From assembly GCA_946481025.1 (NCBI GenBank), contig CAMLNA010000076.1, positions 1 through 20,776 on the forward strand: DNA of 20,776 nt, given 5' to 3'. Of the stretch, positions 1-6,674 are shown piece by piece. Under the pieces are notes generated by a model. It saw nothing but the letters and a program-made list of their open reading frames with translations, ran no database searches and was not told the origin of the DNA. Position 1 is the stretch's first letter. The number at the start of each line of letters is the position of its first letter. The stretch comes from an uncultured Rivibacter sp. Lineage in GTDB: Bacteria; Pseudomonadota; Gammaproteobacteria; Burkholderiales; Burkholderiaceae. Position numbers and translations under genes: made by a program.

Positions 1-311
1 TGGGCACCATGTTCGGCGGCTGGCGCATCGTCAAGACCATGGGCCAGAAGATCACGAAGCTGAAGCCGGTGGGTGGGTTCTGTGCCGAAACCGGCGGGGC
101 GATGACGCTGTTCCTGGCCACCGCACTGGGCGTCCCGGTGTCCACCACCCACACCATCACCGGCGCCATCGTCGGCGTGGGCTCGACGCAGCGCGCCTCG
201 GCAGTGCGCTGGGGTGTGGCCGGCAACATCGTCTGGGCCTGGATCTTCACGATCCCTGCCTCGGCCTTCATCGCGGCCGTGTTCTACGGCGTGAGCCTCT
301 ACCTCTTCTGA
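1..311 (+). CDS. Inorganic phosphate transporter, PiT family (C-terminal part)
   Basis: Open at the window edge; only the last ~102 codons are present, so the start lies upstream. The product is the C-terminal end of a PiT-type low-affinity phosphate permease, an inner-membrane symporter. The visible part starts with GTMFGGWRIVKTMG and carries the family signature region, a glycine-rich GGFCAETGGAM stretch followed by GVPVSTTHTITGAIVGVG. This is the second copy of the duplicated PiT signature. A final hydrophobic helix (WIFTIPASAFIAAVFYGVSLYLF) ends the protein, as is usual in the family. The gene converges with the TM2-protein gene, leaving a 28-base gap with no T-tract hairpin. Family assignment is strong; the transported ion (phosphate, sulfate or a metal-phosphate complex) is inferred from the family. 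Confidence 0.93.
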   Translation, partial: GTMFGGWRIVKTMGQKITKLKPVGGFCAETGGAMTLFLATALGVPVSTTHTITGAIVGVGSTQRASAVRWGVAGNIVWAWIFTIPASAFIAAVFYGVSLYLF

Positions 312-339
312 CCAGGCGGCGCCGCTGCGCGGGTTGCCG

Positions 340-783
340 TCACTGGCTGATCTTGCGGGCTTCGTCGATCTGGTATTCGAAGTAGCGCTGGCCGCTGAAG
401 GCGATGGTGGCCATCAGCACGGCGGCGCCCAGCATCAGGGCCAGCACCACCGCAAACACCGTGGACCAGCCGGTCTTGTGCTCGGGGCCCTGCGGGTTGA
501 ATCGGGCGTTCCAGCGCTCGTCTGGCATCAGGCCGTACAGGATCGCCCACAGCGCACCCTGCGCCACCATCAGGCCGGCCAGCGGGATGAGCGCCCAGGC
601 CAGGCGGTCGTCCTGCCCGAGTTGCTGCATGCGCAGCAGGCCCCAGGCGCCCAGCAGCGTGGGCCACGGGTGCAGCCAGCCCCAGCGGTCGCCGAAGCCA
701 TGGAGGTAGAAGCGGTGCAGGCCCAGGCTGCCCGCCAGCAGCGCGATCCAGGCCGCCAGCGTCTTGGACTTGTAGCCGTTCAC
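340..783 (-). CDS. TM2 domain-containing membrane protein
   Basis: Protein of 147 residues with a GTG start at 783. The start was chosen because the GTG overlaps the TGA of the upstream acetyltransferase gene (GTGA at 780-783), a classic translational-coupling arrangement, and because the TM2 domain begins immediately after it. The N-terminus (NGYKSKTLAAWIALLAG..LGLHRFYLHG) is the TM2 signature: a charged KSK, a hydrophobic helix, then a G-x-HRFYL turn before the second helix. Two or three more hydrophobic stretches follow (about residues 65-90 and 112-132), so it is an inner-membrane protein with about four helices. TM2 proteins have no agreed biochemical function. The longer open frame reaching back to 1635 runs over the acetyltransferase and is not a credible start. 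Confidence 0.82.
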   Translation of the reverse strand: MNGYKSKTLAAWIALLAGSLGLHRFYLHGFGDRWGWLHPWPTLLGAWGLLRMQQLGQDDRLAWALIPLAGLMVAQGALWAILYGLMPDERWNARFNPQGPEHKTGWSTVFAVVLALMLGAAVLMATIAFSGQRYFEYQIDEARKISQ

Positions 784-1325
784 GAGGCCGCACCGTACTC
801 GATCGGGTCCTGCCCGTCGCCCGGGCCGAGGCTGCGCTGCATCAGCACCACGTCGAGCCAGCGGTCGAACTTCCAGCCCACCGACTTCATGACGCCCAGG
901 TCCGAAAAGCCGAGTGACCGGTGCACGCCGATGGAGCCGGTGTTGGCCGAATCGCCGATCACCGCCAGCATCTGGCGGGCGCCCAGCGCCTCGCAACGGG
1001 CGAGCAGCTCCGCCAGCAGCAGCTTGCCGATGCCCTGCCCCTGCGCGTCGGAGGCGAGGTAGATCGAGTCCTCGAGCGCGAACCGGTAGGCCATGCGGGG
1101 CCGGAAGTGGTTGGCATAGGCATAGCCCAGCACGTGTCCGCCCCGTTCGGCCACCAGCCAGGGCAGTCCCTTGGACAGCACATCGTCGCGCCGTTTGCCC
1201 ATGTCGTCCGGGCCGGGCGGCTCGAGCTCGAAGGTTCCTGTGCCGTTTTGCACATGCCAGCCGTAGATGGCTGCGATGGCGGGCACGTCGTCGGGGGTGC
1301 TGGGGCGGATGAGAAGCGGATGCAT
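780..1325 (-). CDS. GNAT family N-acetyltransferase (phosphinothricin/methionine-sulfoximine acetyltransferase-like)
   Basis: Acetyl-CoA-dependent N-acetyltransferase of 181 residues from the ATG at 1325. A TTG at 1340 would add five residues without support. The sequence follows the Pat/YncA (MddA) subgroup closely: LLIRPSTPDDVPAIAAIYGWHV at the N-terminus, the TGTFE motif, PWLVAE and GYAYANHFRPRMAYRF in the core, the acetyl-CoA-binding QGQGIGKLL loop, then a late VGWKFDRWLDVVLMQR segment typical of this subgroup. Family members acetylate L-phosphinothricin, methionine sulfone or sulfoximine and related amino-acid analogues; the substrate here is not determinable. It is first in a two-gene operon with the TM2 gene (four-base overlap). 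No clear Shine-Dalgarno is visible. A -10-like TATAAA on this strand (1360 to 1355) would give a leader of about 23 nt. Confidence 0.88.
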   Translation of the reverse strand: MHPLLIRPSTPDDVPAIAAIYGWHVQNGTGTFELEPPGPDDMGKRRDDVLSKGLPWLVAERGGHVLGYAYANHFRPRMAYRFALEDSIYLASDAQGQGIGKLLLAELLARCEALGARQMLAVIGDSANTGSIGVHRSLGFSDLGVMKSVGWKFDRWLDVVLMQRSLGPGDGQDPIEYGAAS

Positions 1326-1354
1326 CGGAGTGGGTGGCAACGGGGCACTTCGAG

Positions 1355-1362
1355 TTTATAAT
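1355..1362. promoter_or_regulatory. Symmetric -10 element serving rpsP (+) and the acetyltransferase gene (-)
   Basis: TTTATAAT contains a perfect TATAAT on the plus strand (1357-1362). On the minus strand it reads ATTATAAA, with TATAAA at 1360 to 1355. The plus-strand copy would start the rpsP operon near 1369; the minus-strand copy would start the acetyltransferase near 1348. No good -35 is visible 17 bases away on the plus strand (best is TGGCAA at 1335-1340, three of six matches). In this very GC-rich surrounding an eight-base AT run is conspicuous. The promoter call is inference from sequence. Confidence 0.6.
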
Positions 1363-1368
1363 GCGCGG

Positions 1369-1528
1369 TTTCGGTGCTGGCCTCGGCACTGCTTTTGAGG
1401 GTGCACGGGGCGTATCTAACCTCACCGATCTTCGGTGCCAGGCCCGCGAGGGCAGGGTGCCTCGGACTGACAAGCCCCGCGTGTCTCCCGGGTGCGGCAG
1501 TCGCTTCCATAGTCCTTGAGGAAACAAC
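1369..1528 (+). promoter_or_regulatory. Structured 5' leader of the rpsP operon (candidate autoregulatory element)
   Basis: The roughly 160-nt untranslated leader holds several helices that can be drawn by eye. Hairpin A is CACCGA-TCT-TCGGTG (1423-1437). Hairpin B is GCCC-GCGA-GGGC (1442-1453) with a GNRA tetraloop. An enclosing helix pairs 1406-1411 (CGGGGC) with 1474-1479 (GCCCCG). A further helix pairs CCTCGGACT (1460-1468) with AGTCC..GAGG (1511-1521, two-base TT bulge) and would sequester the rpsP Shine-Dalgarno GAGG at 1518-1521. The last two helices cross, so they form either a pseudoknot or alternatives. I do not recognise a named leader family. Pairings are seen in sequence; the regulatory role is inference. 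Confidence 0.45.
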
Positions 1529-1789
1529 ATGGTCGTGATTCGACTCGCACGTGGCGGCTCCAAGAAGCGCCCGTTCTTCAACATCGTCGTCAGCGACTCG
1601 CGCAACCGCCGCGACGGCCGCTTCCTGGAGCGCATCGGCTTCTACAACCCGGTGGCAGCCGAAACCGAGCAAGGCCTGCGCGTGGCGTTCGACCGCTTCG
1701 AGCACTGGACCGGCAACGGCGCCCAGCCGTCGCCGACCGTCGTGCGCCTGGTCAAGCAGGCCAAGGCCACCGTCGCTCCCGCAGCCTGA
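1529..1789 (+). CDS. rpsP: 30S ribosomal protein S16
   Basis: Protein of 86 residues, the normal length for S16, a 30S body protein needed for efficient small-subunit assembly. The N-terminal [41 protein letters not shown] is essentially diagnostic (family pattern hlxR.G.Kk.P.y.IVvaDsr..RdGr.iE.iG.YnP). The ATG at 1529 follows GAGGA at 1518-1522 with ideal spacing. It is first in the rpsP-rimM-trmD operon, an order shared across Proteobacteria, and is preceded by a TATAAT at 1357-1362 and a structured leader that may control its translation. There is a 25-nt gap to rimM. Confidence 0.97.
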   Translation: MVVIRLARGGSKKRPFFNIVVSDSRNRRDGRFLERIGFYNPVAAETEQGLRVAFDRFEHWTGNGAQPSPTVVRLVKQAKATVAPAA

Positions 1790-1814
1790 AGCTGCGGCGC
1801 CAAGGCGGCTTGAC

Positions 1815-2405
1815 GTGAGCGTGTTCACGCTCGACGACGAGCAGGTCGCCTGGCCTGACGACGCGGTCGAGGTCGGCCGCATCGTCGACGCCTGGGGCAT
1901 CAAGGGGGGGATCAAGGTCCAGCCCTTTTCCTCGGATCCCCAGGCCCTGTTTTCCACTCGCCGCTGGTTCATCCAGCCGCCTGCGGGCAAGCCGCGTCCG
2001 GCCGGTGCGCCGGTGCTGCCCACGCGCCTGCGCATCATGCAGGCCAAGGAACACGGCGACCTCGTGGTTGCCACCGCCCAGGAAGTGCCCGACCGCAATG
2101 CCGCAGAGGCGTTGAGGGGCGCGCGCGTGTTCGTGCCGCGCTCCAGCTTCCCCACCGCCGCCACCGACGAGTTCTACTGGGTCGACCTGATCGGCCTTGC
2201 CGTGGTCAACCGCGAGGGCGACGCGCTCGGCACCGTGGCCGACCTGCTCGACACCGGCGCGCACAGCGTGCTGCGGGTGGTCCGGCAGGCCGAAGGCGAA
2301 AAAGCGGGCGAGGACGAACGCCTGATCCCCTTCGTCGCGCAATACATCGACCAGGTCGATCTCCCCGGCCGGCGCATCGTCGTGGACTGGGGCCTCGACT
2401 ACTGA
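1815..2405 (+). CDS. rimM: Ribosome maturation factor RimM
   Basis: Protein of 196 residues with a GTG start at 1815. The open frame extends upstream inside rpsP, but homologous sequence begins only after this GTG. RimM binds S19 and helps mature the 3' (head) domain of 16S rRNA. The N-terminal RimM barrel starts at about residue 18 ([22 protein letters not shown]); the C-terminal PRC-barrel begins near [36 protein letters not shown] and ends with [28 protein letters not shown]. An insert of about 15 residues ([15 protein letters not shown]) lies in the first domain, as in other betaproteobacterial copies. It lies between rpsP (25-nt gap) and trmD (10-nt gap), so cotranscription is near certain. 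Confidence 0.95.
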   Translation: MSVFTLDDEQVAWPDDAVEVGRIVDAWGIKGGIKVQPFSSDPQALFSTRRWFIQPPAGKPRPAGAPVLPTRLRIMQAKEHGDLVVATAQEVPDRNAAEALRGARVFVPRSSFPTAATDEFYWVDLIGLAVVNREGDALGTVADLLDTGAHSVLRVVRQAEGEKAGEDERLIPFVAQYIDQVDLPGRRIVVDWGLDY

Positions 2406-2415
2406 GGCGGGCCCG

Positions 2416-3171
2416 GTGCGCTTCGACGTCATCACCCTGTTCCCCGAACTCTTTGCGCCGTTCCAGGCCAGCGGCGTGACGCGGCGCGCCTTCGAGTCCA
2501 AGGCGGTGGACGTGCGCCTGTGGCCGCTGCGCGATTTCGCCGAAGACAACTACCGCCGGGTCGACGACCGGCCTTACGGCGGCGGCCCCGGCATGGTGAT
2601 GCTGGTCGAACCTCTGGAGAAGGCGCTGGCGGCCATCCGCGCCGGGCAGGCGGCAGCCGGCCTGGCGCCGACGCCCGTGGTGCTGTTCAGCCCGGCCGGC
2701 ACACCGCTGTCGCAGGCCCGCGTCACTGCGCTGGCGCAGGAGCCCGGGGCGGTGCTGGTCTGCGGCCGCTACGAAGGCATCGACCAGCGCTTCATCGATG
2801 CCCATGTCGACGAGGAGCTGAGCCTGGGCGATTTCGTGCTGTCCGGCGGCGAGCTGCCGGCGCTGGCGCTGCTGGATGCAGTGGCGCGCCTGAAGCCCGG
2901 GGTGCTCAACGACGCGCAGTCGCATGTCCAGGACAGCTTTTCCGACGGGCTGCTCGACTGCCCGCACTACAGCCGGCCCGAGCAGATGCCCGACGGGCGG
3001 GCGGTGCCGCCGGTGCTGCTGTCGGGCCACCATGCCGACATCGCCCGCTGGCGGCGGGAGCGCCAGCTCGAGTTCACTGCGCGGCGCCGGCCCGACCTGA
3101 TCGCCGCGGCGCGTGCGGCCGGCCGGCTCTCGACGTCGGACGAGCGCTTTCTGGCCAGCCTTCAGCTATAA
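2416..3171 (+). CDS. trmD: tRNA (guanine-37-N1)-methyltransferase TrmD
   Basis: Protein of 251 residues, GTG start at 2416, with GAGGCGGG just upstream at the rimM stop. TrmD uses S-adenosylmethionine to methylate G37 next to the anticodon and so prevents +1 frameshifting. Family marks: [13 protein letters not shown] at the N-terminus, [13 protein letters not shown] (residues 50-62), [11 protein letters not shown] (116-126) and the trefoil-knot SAM site [14 protein letters not shown] (137-150). The linker to the C-terminal domain contains [15 protein letters not shown] and the conserved PPVLLSGHH. The stop codon TAA (3169-3171) lies inside a perfect TATAAT, so the end of this gene doubles as the promoter of rplS. 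Confidence 0.97.
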   Translation: MRFDVITLFPELFAPFQASGVTRRAFESKAVDVRLWPLRDFAEDNYRRVDDRPYGGGPGMVMLVEPLEKALAAIRAGQAAAGLAPTPVVLFSPAGTPLSQARVTALAQEPGAVLVCGRYEGIDQRFIDAHVDEELSLGDFVLSGGELPALALLDAVARLKPGVLNDAQSHVQDSFSDGLLDCPHYSRPEQMPDGRAVPPVLLSGHHADIARWRRERQLEFTARRRPDLIAAARAAGRLSTSDERFLASLQL

Positions 3172-3172
3172 T
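3167..3172 (+). promoter_or_regulatory. -10 element of an rplS promoter overlapping the trmD stop codon
   Basis: A perfect TATAAT sits in GC-rich sequence at the very end of trmD, and its bases 3-5 are the TAA stop. A start near 3179 would give an rplS leader of about 84 nt. No consensus -35 is seen; the hexamer 17 bases upstream is GCGCTT. Because the match is exact and the position conspicuous, it probably gives rplS transcription independent of rpsP-rimM-trmD. Confidence 0.6.
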
Positions 3173-3262
3173 GGCCGGCTTTTCGATCCTCTGCCGGGCC
3201 GCCACGGGCCTCGTGCCCAAGAACGCATGGGCGAGCGCCGACACGATCACTTGGAGAACCTC

Positions 3263-3616
3263 ATGGATCTGATCCAGCAGCTCGAGCAAGAAGAAATTGC
3301 TCGCCTCAACAAGAACGTCCCCGCCTTTGCCCCGGGCGACACGGTCATCGTCAACGTCAACGTGGTCGAAGGCACCCGCAAGCGCGTGCAGGCCTATGAA
3401 GGCGTGGTGATCGCCAAGCGCAACCGCGGCCTGAACTCCAGCTTCATCGTCCGCAAGATCTCCAGCGGCGAAGGCGTGGAGCGTACCTTCCAGCTCTACA
3501 GCCCGCTGATCGCCTCGATCGAAGTGAAGCGCCGCGGCGATGTGCGCCGCGCCAAGCTGTACTACCTGCGCGAGCGCAGCGGCAAGTCGGCCCGCATCAA
3601 GGAGAAGCTGGCCTGA
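3263..3616 (+). CDS. rplS: 50S ribosomal protein L19
   Basis: Protein of 117 residues, normal for L19, which sits at the 30S-50S interface and contributes to an intersubunit bridge. The ATG at 3263 is preceded by GGAGA (3253-3257). Diagnostic sequence: [95 protein letters not shown]. The open frame continues upstream to 3113 inside trmD, but that segment has no L19 similarity. It is last in the rpsP-rimM-trmD-rplS cluster; an internal TATAAT (3167-3172) and a terminator after it (3646-3677) delimit its own transcript. The leader 3180-3262 has a small hairpin potential (CACG..CGTG, 3203-3215). Confidence 0.97.
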   Translation: MDLIQQLEQEEIARLNKNVPAFAPGDTVIVNVNVVEGTRKRVQAYEGVVIAKRNRGLNSSFIVRKISSGEGVERTFQLYSPLIASIEVKRRGDVRRAKLYYLRERSGKSARIKEKLA

Positions 3617-3645
3617 GCGGAGCGACGGTCCGCCAACATGCAAAG

Positions 3646-3677
3646 AAGCCGCCTTGCGCCCAGCAGGCGGCTTTTTT
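3646..3677 (+). terminator. Rho-independent terminator of the rpsP-rplS operon
   Basis: A nine-base-pair stem AAGCCGCCT (3646-3654) / AGGCGGCTT (3665-3673) with a 10-nt loop is followed by an unbroken run of six T (3672-3677). It lies 29 nt after the rplS stop. This is the clearest intrinsic terminator in the window. The A residues on the left arm could also make it work weakly on the other strand, where no gene needs it. Confidence 0.9.
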
Positions 3678-3690
3678 GTTGTCCGTGAGC

Positions 3691-4383
3691 ATGTCCCAGC
3701 AAACCCCTCGCTTCGACCCTGAGTCGCTGCCGGTCATCGGCACCGGCGCCGATCTGCCGCGCGTGCCGCTGGAGCGGCTGCGGCCCGACGCGCTGCGCGA
3801 ACACTTCGCCGCCCCGCCGGCCTGGACGCCGGAGCTGATCGCCGAGCGGCCGATGTTCGACCGGCCGCCGGCGCGTGCCTCGGTGCTGGTGCCGCTCGTG
3901 CTGCGCGACGAGCCGACGCTGCTGCTGACGCGCCGTACCGCCCACCTGCGTGACCACGCCGGGCAGATCAGCTTCCCCGGCGGCCGTGCCGAACCCGACG
4001 ACGTGGACGCCGCCGACACGGCGCTGCGCGAAACCGAAGAGGAGATCGGCCTCGCACGCTCGTACGTCGAGGTGATCGGCCTGCTGCCCGAATACACCAC
4101 GGTGACCAACTTCATCGTCACGCCGGTGGTGGGCCTCGTGACGCCCGGCTTTGCGCCGGCCCCCGACCCGTTCGAGGTGGACGACGTGTTCGAGGTGCCG
4201 CTGGCGTTCATCCTCGACCCAGCCAACCACGAGCGCCGCCTGATCGAATGGCAGGGCGAGCGCCGCGAGGTGTTCGCCATGCCCTGGGAAGACCGGCTGG
4301 CCGACGGGACGGCGCTGCGCTATTTCATCTGGGGCGCCACCGCGGCGATGCTGCGCAACCTCTACCGCTGCCTGATCGCTTGA
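3691..4383 (+). CDS. NUDIX hydrolase, CoA pyrophosphatase (NudL) type
   Basis: Protein of 230 residues from the ATG at 3691; a GTG at 3685 is possible. The subgroup is set by the motif LLLTRRTAHLRDHAGQISFPGGRAE (about residues 77-101), matching the LLTxRxxxLrxHxGqixFPGG signature of Nudt7/NudL CoA pyrophosphatases, which cleave CoA and acyl-CoA to 4'-phosphopantetheine and 3',5'-ADP. The Nudix box continues to ALRETEEEIGL (111-121), with the metal-binding REtxEE glutamates present. The C-terminal half (YTTVTNFIVTPVVGLV, FEVDDVFEVPLAFILD) also fits. It begins 14 bases after the terminator T-run, has no evident Shine-Dalgarno, and is followed by the CobD/CbiB-like gene after 40 bases. Confidence 0.9.
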   Translation: MSQQTPRFDPESLPVIGTGADLPRVPLERLRPDALREHFAAPPAWTPELIAERPMFDRPPARASVLVPLVLRDEPTLLLTRRTAHLRDHAGQISFPGGRAEPDDVDAADTALRETEEEIGLARSYVEVIGLLPEYTTVTNFIVTPVVGLVTPGFAPAPDPFEVDDVFEVPLAFILDPANHERRLIEWQGERREVFAMPWEDRLADGTALRYFIWGATAAMLRNLYRCLIA

Positions 4384-4411
4384 TGCGCGCTTTGCGGCAG
4401 CAAGCCGTCGC

Positions 4412-4417
4412 TATGAT
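4412..4417 (+). promoter_or_regulatory. -10 element placing transcription start at the cobD-like start codon
   Basis: TATGAT (five of six to TATAAT) ends six bases before the ATG at 4424, so the expected +1 coincides with the start codon. No Shine-Dalgarno lies between them. Together with the other cases in this window it suggests a leaderless transcript. The -35 is not recognisable. Confidence 0.45.
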
Positions 4418-4423
4418 GCCGGC

Positions 4424-5413
4424 ATGAGTTTTTTCGCCGTGCTGTGTGCTCTGCTGATCGAGCAACTGCGTCCGCTGCCGCGCAACAACTGGGTTCACGA
4501 CTCGCTCATCGGCTGGGTGCGCTGGACCGGCCGCAACTTCGATGCGGGCAAGGAGCATCACGCCTGGGTCGTGTGGTGCATCACGGTGCTCACGCCTGCC
4601 GTGCTGGTCGCGCTGGTCTACCTCGTGACCGCGCACTTCAGCCTGCTGCTGGCGCTGGCCTGGAACGTGTTGGTGCTGTACCTCACGCTCGGCTTCCGCC
4701 ACTTCAGCCACTACTTCACCGACATCCGCGACGCGCTCGAGCGCGGCGACGAACTCACCGCGCGCCAGCTGCTCGCCGAATGGCGCCACCTCGACGCGAG
4801 CGAACTGCCGCGCGCCGAGTTGCTGCGGCACGTGATCGAGCATTCTCTGCTCGCCGCGCACCGCCATGTGTTCGGCGTGTTCTTCTGGTTCATCGTGCTG
4901 TCGGCGGTGGGCCTCGGGCCGATGGGCGCCGTGCTGTACCGCATGGCCGAGTTCGCGAGCCGCTACTGGGCCTTCAAGAGCCGCACGGTGGGCGTGCCGA
5001 CGAACGAACGGCTCATGCAGCTGTCGCAGCACCTTTTCGGGCTGCTCGACCACCTGCCGGCCCGTCTGACCGCCTTCGGCTTCGCAGTGGTCGGCAACTT
5101 CGAAGAGGCCGTGGAGTGCTGGCGACGCCATGCATCGCTGTGGCGGCAGCCGCACGAAGGGGTGATCCTCGCCGCGGCGGCCGGCGCCGTCGGCGTGCGG
5201 CTGGGCGGGGGCGCCGCGCCGGGTCTCACGCCGGACCGGTCCAAGACCTTCGAGGTGGGGGTCGATGCGCAGTCCACCGACGCCGAAGGCTCCACCCCCG
5301 GCATGGCGCCCGAATTCGGTCACTTGCGCAGCGTGGTCGGCCTGGTCTGGCGTTCGGTGGTGTTGTGGATGCTGCTGCTGGCGCTGCTGTCGCTGGCCAA
5401 CCTGCTGGGCTGA
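4424..5413 (+). CDS. CobD/CbiB family (AmpE-related) membrane protein
   Basis: Integral membrane protein of 329 residues. The N-terminus MSFFAVLCALLIEQLRPLPRNNWVH, hydrophobic segments at about residues 48-90 and 147-173, the cytoplasmic stretch FRHFSHYFTDIRDALERGDELTARQLLAEW (91-120) and a last helix near the C-terminus match the CobD/CbiB-AmpE family. Genuine CbiB makes adenosylcobinamide by adding aminopropanol to adenosylcobyric acid. Here the CbiB hallmarks are degraded: the ENtsDG-like segment reads EHSLLAAH (139-146) and the NTLDSMVGY region reads RMAEFASRYW (173-182). No cobalamin gene and no room for a B12 riboswitch lie nearby (40-base upstream gap). I therefore call the family but not the cobalamin function; an AmpE-like regulatory membrane protein is an alternative. 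It converges with rsgA, 18 bases apart. Confidence 0.8.
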   Translation: MSFFAVLCALLIEQLRPLPRNNWVHDSLIGWVRWTGRNFDAGKEHHAWVVWCITVLTPAVLVALVYLVTAHFSLLLALAWNVLVLYLTLGFRHFSHYFTDIRDALERGDELTARQLLAEWRHLDASELPRAELLRHVIEHSLLAAHRHVFGVFFWFIVLSAVGLGPMGAVLYRMAEFASRYWAFKSRTVGVPTNERLMQLSQHLFGLLDHLPARLTAFGFAVVGNFEEAVECWRRHASLWRQPHEGVILAAAAGAVGVRLGGGAAPGLTPDRSKTFEVGVDAQSTDAEGSTPGMAPEFGHLRSVVGLVWRSVVLWMLLLALLSLANLLG

Positions 5414-5431
5414 GCCGCTGCCGGTGCGCCG

Positions 5432-6337
5432 CTACCAGCGCTTCTGGCTCAGCTCTTCGAACAGCTCGCAATAGATGCGGTAGCGCGACGCGCTCACGTC
5501 GCCTGCGTCCACCGCATGGCGCACGGCGCATCCCGGTTCGTGCCGGTGCGTGCAGTTGTAGAAGCGGCATTGCCCGGAGTAGCCGTGCAGATCGCGCATG
5601 TGCGAAGCCAGCTCCGCCGCTTCCACCTGCTTGAGTCCGAACTCCTGGAACCCTGGCGAGTCGAGCAGGGCGGAGGCATGCAGCTTGTCCAGCCAGTACC
5701 ACTGCGTGCTGGTCGTGGTGTGGCGGCCGGAGTTCAGCGCCTGGGAGACCTCGCCGACCTGTGCGCTCGCATCCGGCACCAACGTGTTGATGAGCGTGCT
5801 CTTGCCGGTGCCGGAGGGGCCGAGCACCAGGGTGCTGCGACCGTGCAGCACCGGCGCGAGCATGGCGATGGAGCCGCTGCGGTCCCCGCGAAGCGAGCAC
5901 TCCAGCACTTCGTAGCCCATGTCGCGATAGGGCTTCAGCCGCTGCCGTGCGGCGTCGGCATGGGGCAGGTCCACCTTGTTGAGGCCGATGCGCACCGCGA
6001 TGCCGGCCTGTTCGGCCGCGATCAGCGCGCGCGCCAGCTGCGACTCGCTGAACACCGGCTCCACCGCCACCCACACCAGCAGCTGGTCGATGTTGGCGGC
6101 GAACGACTTGGTGCGCCATTCGTCCTGGCGGAAGAAGAGGTTGCGGCGCGGCTCGATGTGCTCGATCACGCCTTCGTCGCCCGCGGCCTGCCAGCGCACG
6201 CGGTCGCCCACCACGGCATCGCTCTTCTTGCCGCGCGGGTGGCAGATCAGCCGTTCGCCGTCGGGCGTTTCGACGATGTAGTGGCGGCCATGGTTGGCCA
6301 CCACGAGGCCCGTGTCGAGGACGACCGCCTTCGTCAA
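5432..6337 (-). CDS. rsgA: Ribosome small-subunit-dependent GTPase RsgA (YjeQ)
   Basis: Protein of 301 residues. RsgA is a circularly permuted GTPase that checks late 30S assembly and releases RbfA. Order seen: N-terminal OB fold (GLVVANHGRHYIVE to VGDRVRW), then G4 NKVD (residues 120-123), G1 GPSGTGKST (173-181), a switch GRHTTT (204-209) and G3 DSPG (226-229, usually DTPG). The C-terminal zinc site is C-x4-C-x-H-x5-C (C257, C262, H264, C270). The start is a TTG at 6337: no ATG or GTG is in frame between it and the end of phhB, and a GAGG that overlaps the phhB TGA sits five bases before it. It is last in the M48-phhB-rsgA operon, so its translation is probably coupled to phhB. Confidence 0.95.
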   Translation of the reverse strand: MTKAVVLDTGLVVANHGRHYIVETPDGERLICHPRGKKSDAVVGDRVRWQAAGDEGVIEHIEPRRNLFFRQDEWRTKSFAANIDQLLVWVAVEPVFSESQLARALIAAEQAGIAVRIGLNKVDLPHADAARQRLKPYRDMGYEVLECSLRGDRSGSIAMLAPVLHGRSTLVLGPSGTGKSTLINTLVPDASAQVGEVSQALNSGRHTTTSTQWYWLDKLHASALLDSPGFQEFGLKQVEAAELASHMRDLHGYSGQCRFYNCTHRHEPGCAVRHAVDAGDVSASRYRIYCELFEELSQKRW

Positions 6338-6344
6338 GCAGGCC

Positions 6345-6674
6345 TCACGGCTGCAGCAGTGCGTCGGCCTTGGCCGCGCAGATGAAGTCGTTGATCGAGA
6401 TGCCGCCCACCGAATGGGTGTTGAAGCGCACCACGCAGCGGTCGTAGCTCACCGCCAGGTCCGGGTGATGGTCCTGACCATGCGCGATCCAGGCCAGCGC
6501 GTTCACGAAGGCCATGGTCTGGTGGTAGTTGGCGAAGGAGAAGGTCTTCTCGATGGCGCCCCCCACGAGGGACCAGCCTTGCACCTTCTTCAGGTGGTCG
6601 TCGATCTCCTGCGCGGCCATGGGGCCGCCCTGCAGCGGCACCACGCATCTCATCATTGCCAGCTCGCGACTCAT
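6345..6674 (-). CDS. phhB: 4a-hydroxytetrahydrobiopterin dehydratase (pterin-4a-carbinolamine dehydratase)
   Basis: Protein of 109 residues. The enzyme dehydrates 4a-hydroxytetrahydropterin after aromatic amino-acid hydroxylation and so recycles the cofactor. Core sequence from about residue 30: [77 protein letters not shown]. The signature HHPD (69-72) and the T-H-S-x-G-G (86-91) region carry the active-site histidines. The ATG at 6674 overlaps the stop of the M48 protease gene (ATGA, 6671-6674), which favours this start over the internal Met codons at residues 7-8 and 19. No phenylalanine hydroxylase gene lies in the window, so the hydroxylase partner, if any, is elsewhere. Confidence 0.93.
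   Translation of the reverse strand: MSRELAMMRCVVPLQGGPMAAQEIDDHLKKVQGWSLVGGAIEKTFSFANYHQTMAFVNALAWIAHGQDHHPDLAVSYDRCVVRFNTHSVGGISINDFICAAKADALLQP

Noticed and set aside
312..339. Bidirectional terminator between the phosphate transporter and the TM2 gene
   Set aside because: The gap is GC-rich and partly self-complementary but has no T or A run and no convincing stem of adequate length.
334..1361. Plus-strand open frames across the TM2 and acetyltransferase genes
   Set aside because: Composition is Arg/Ala/Pro/Gln-rich without domain similarity, and the minus strand encodes recognisable TM2 and GNAT proteins.
4384..4423. Possible cobalamin riboswitch before the CobD/CbiB-like gene
   Set aside because: Only 40 bases separate it from the NUDIX gene; a B12 riboswitch is about 200 nt, and no B12-box-like sequence is visible.
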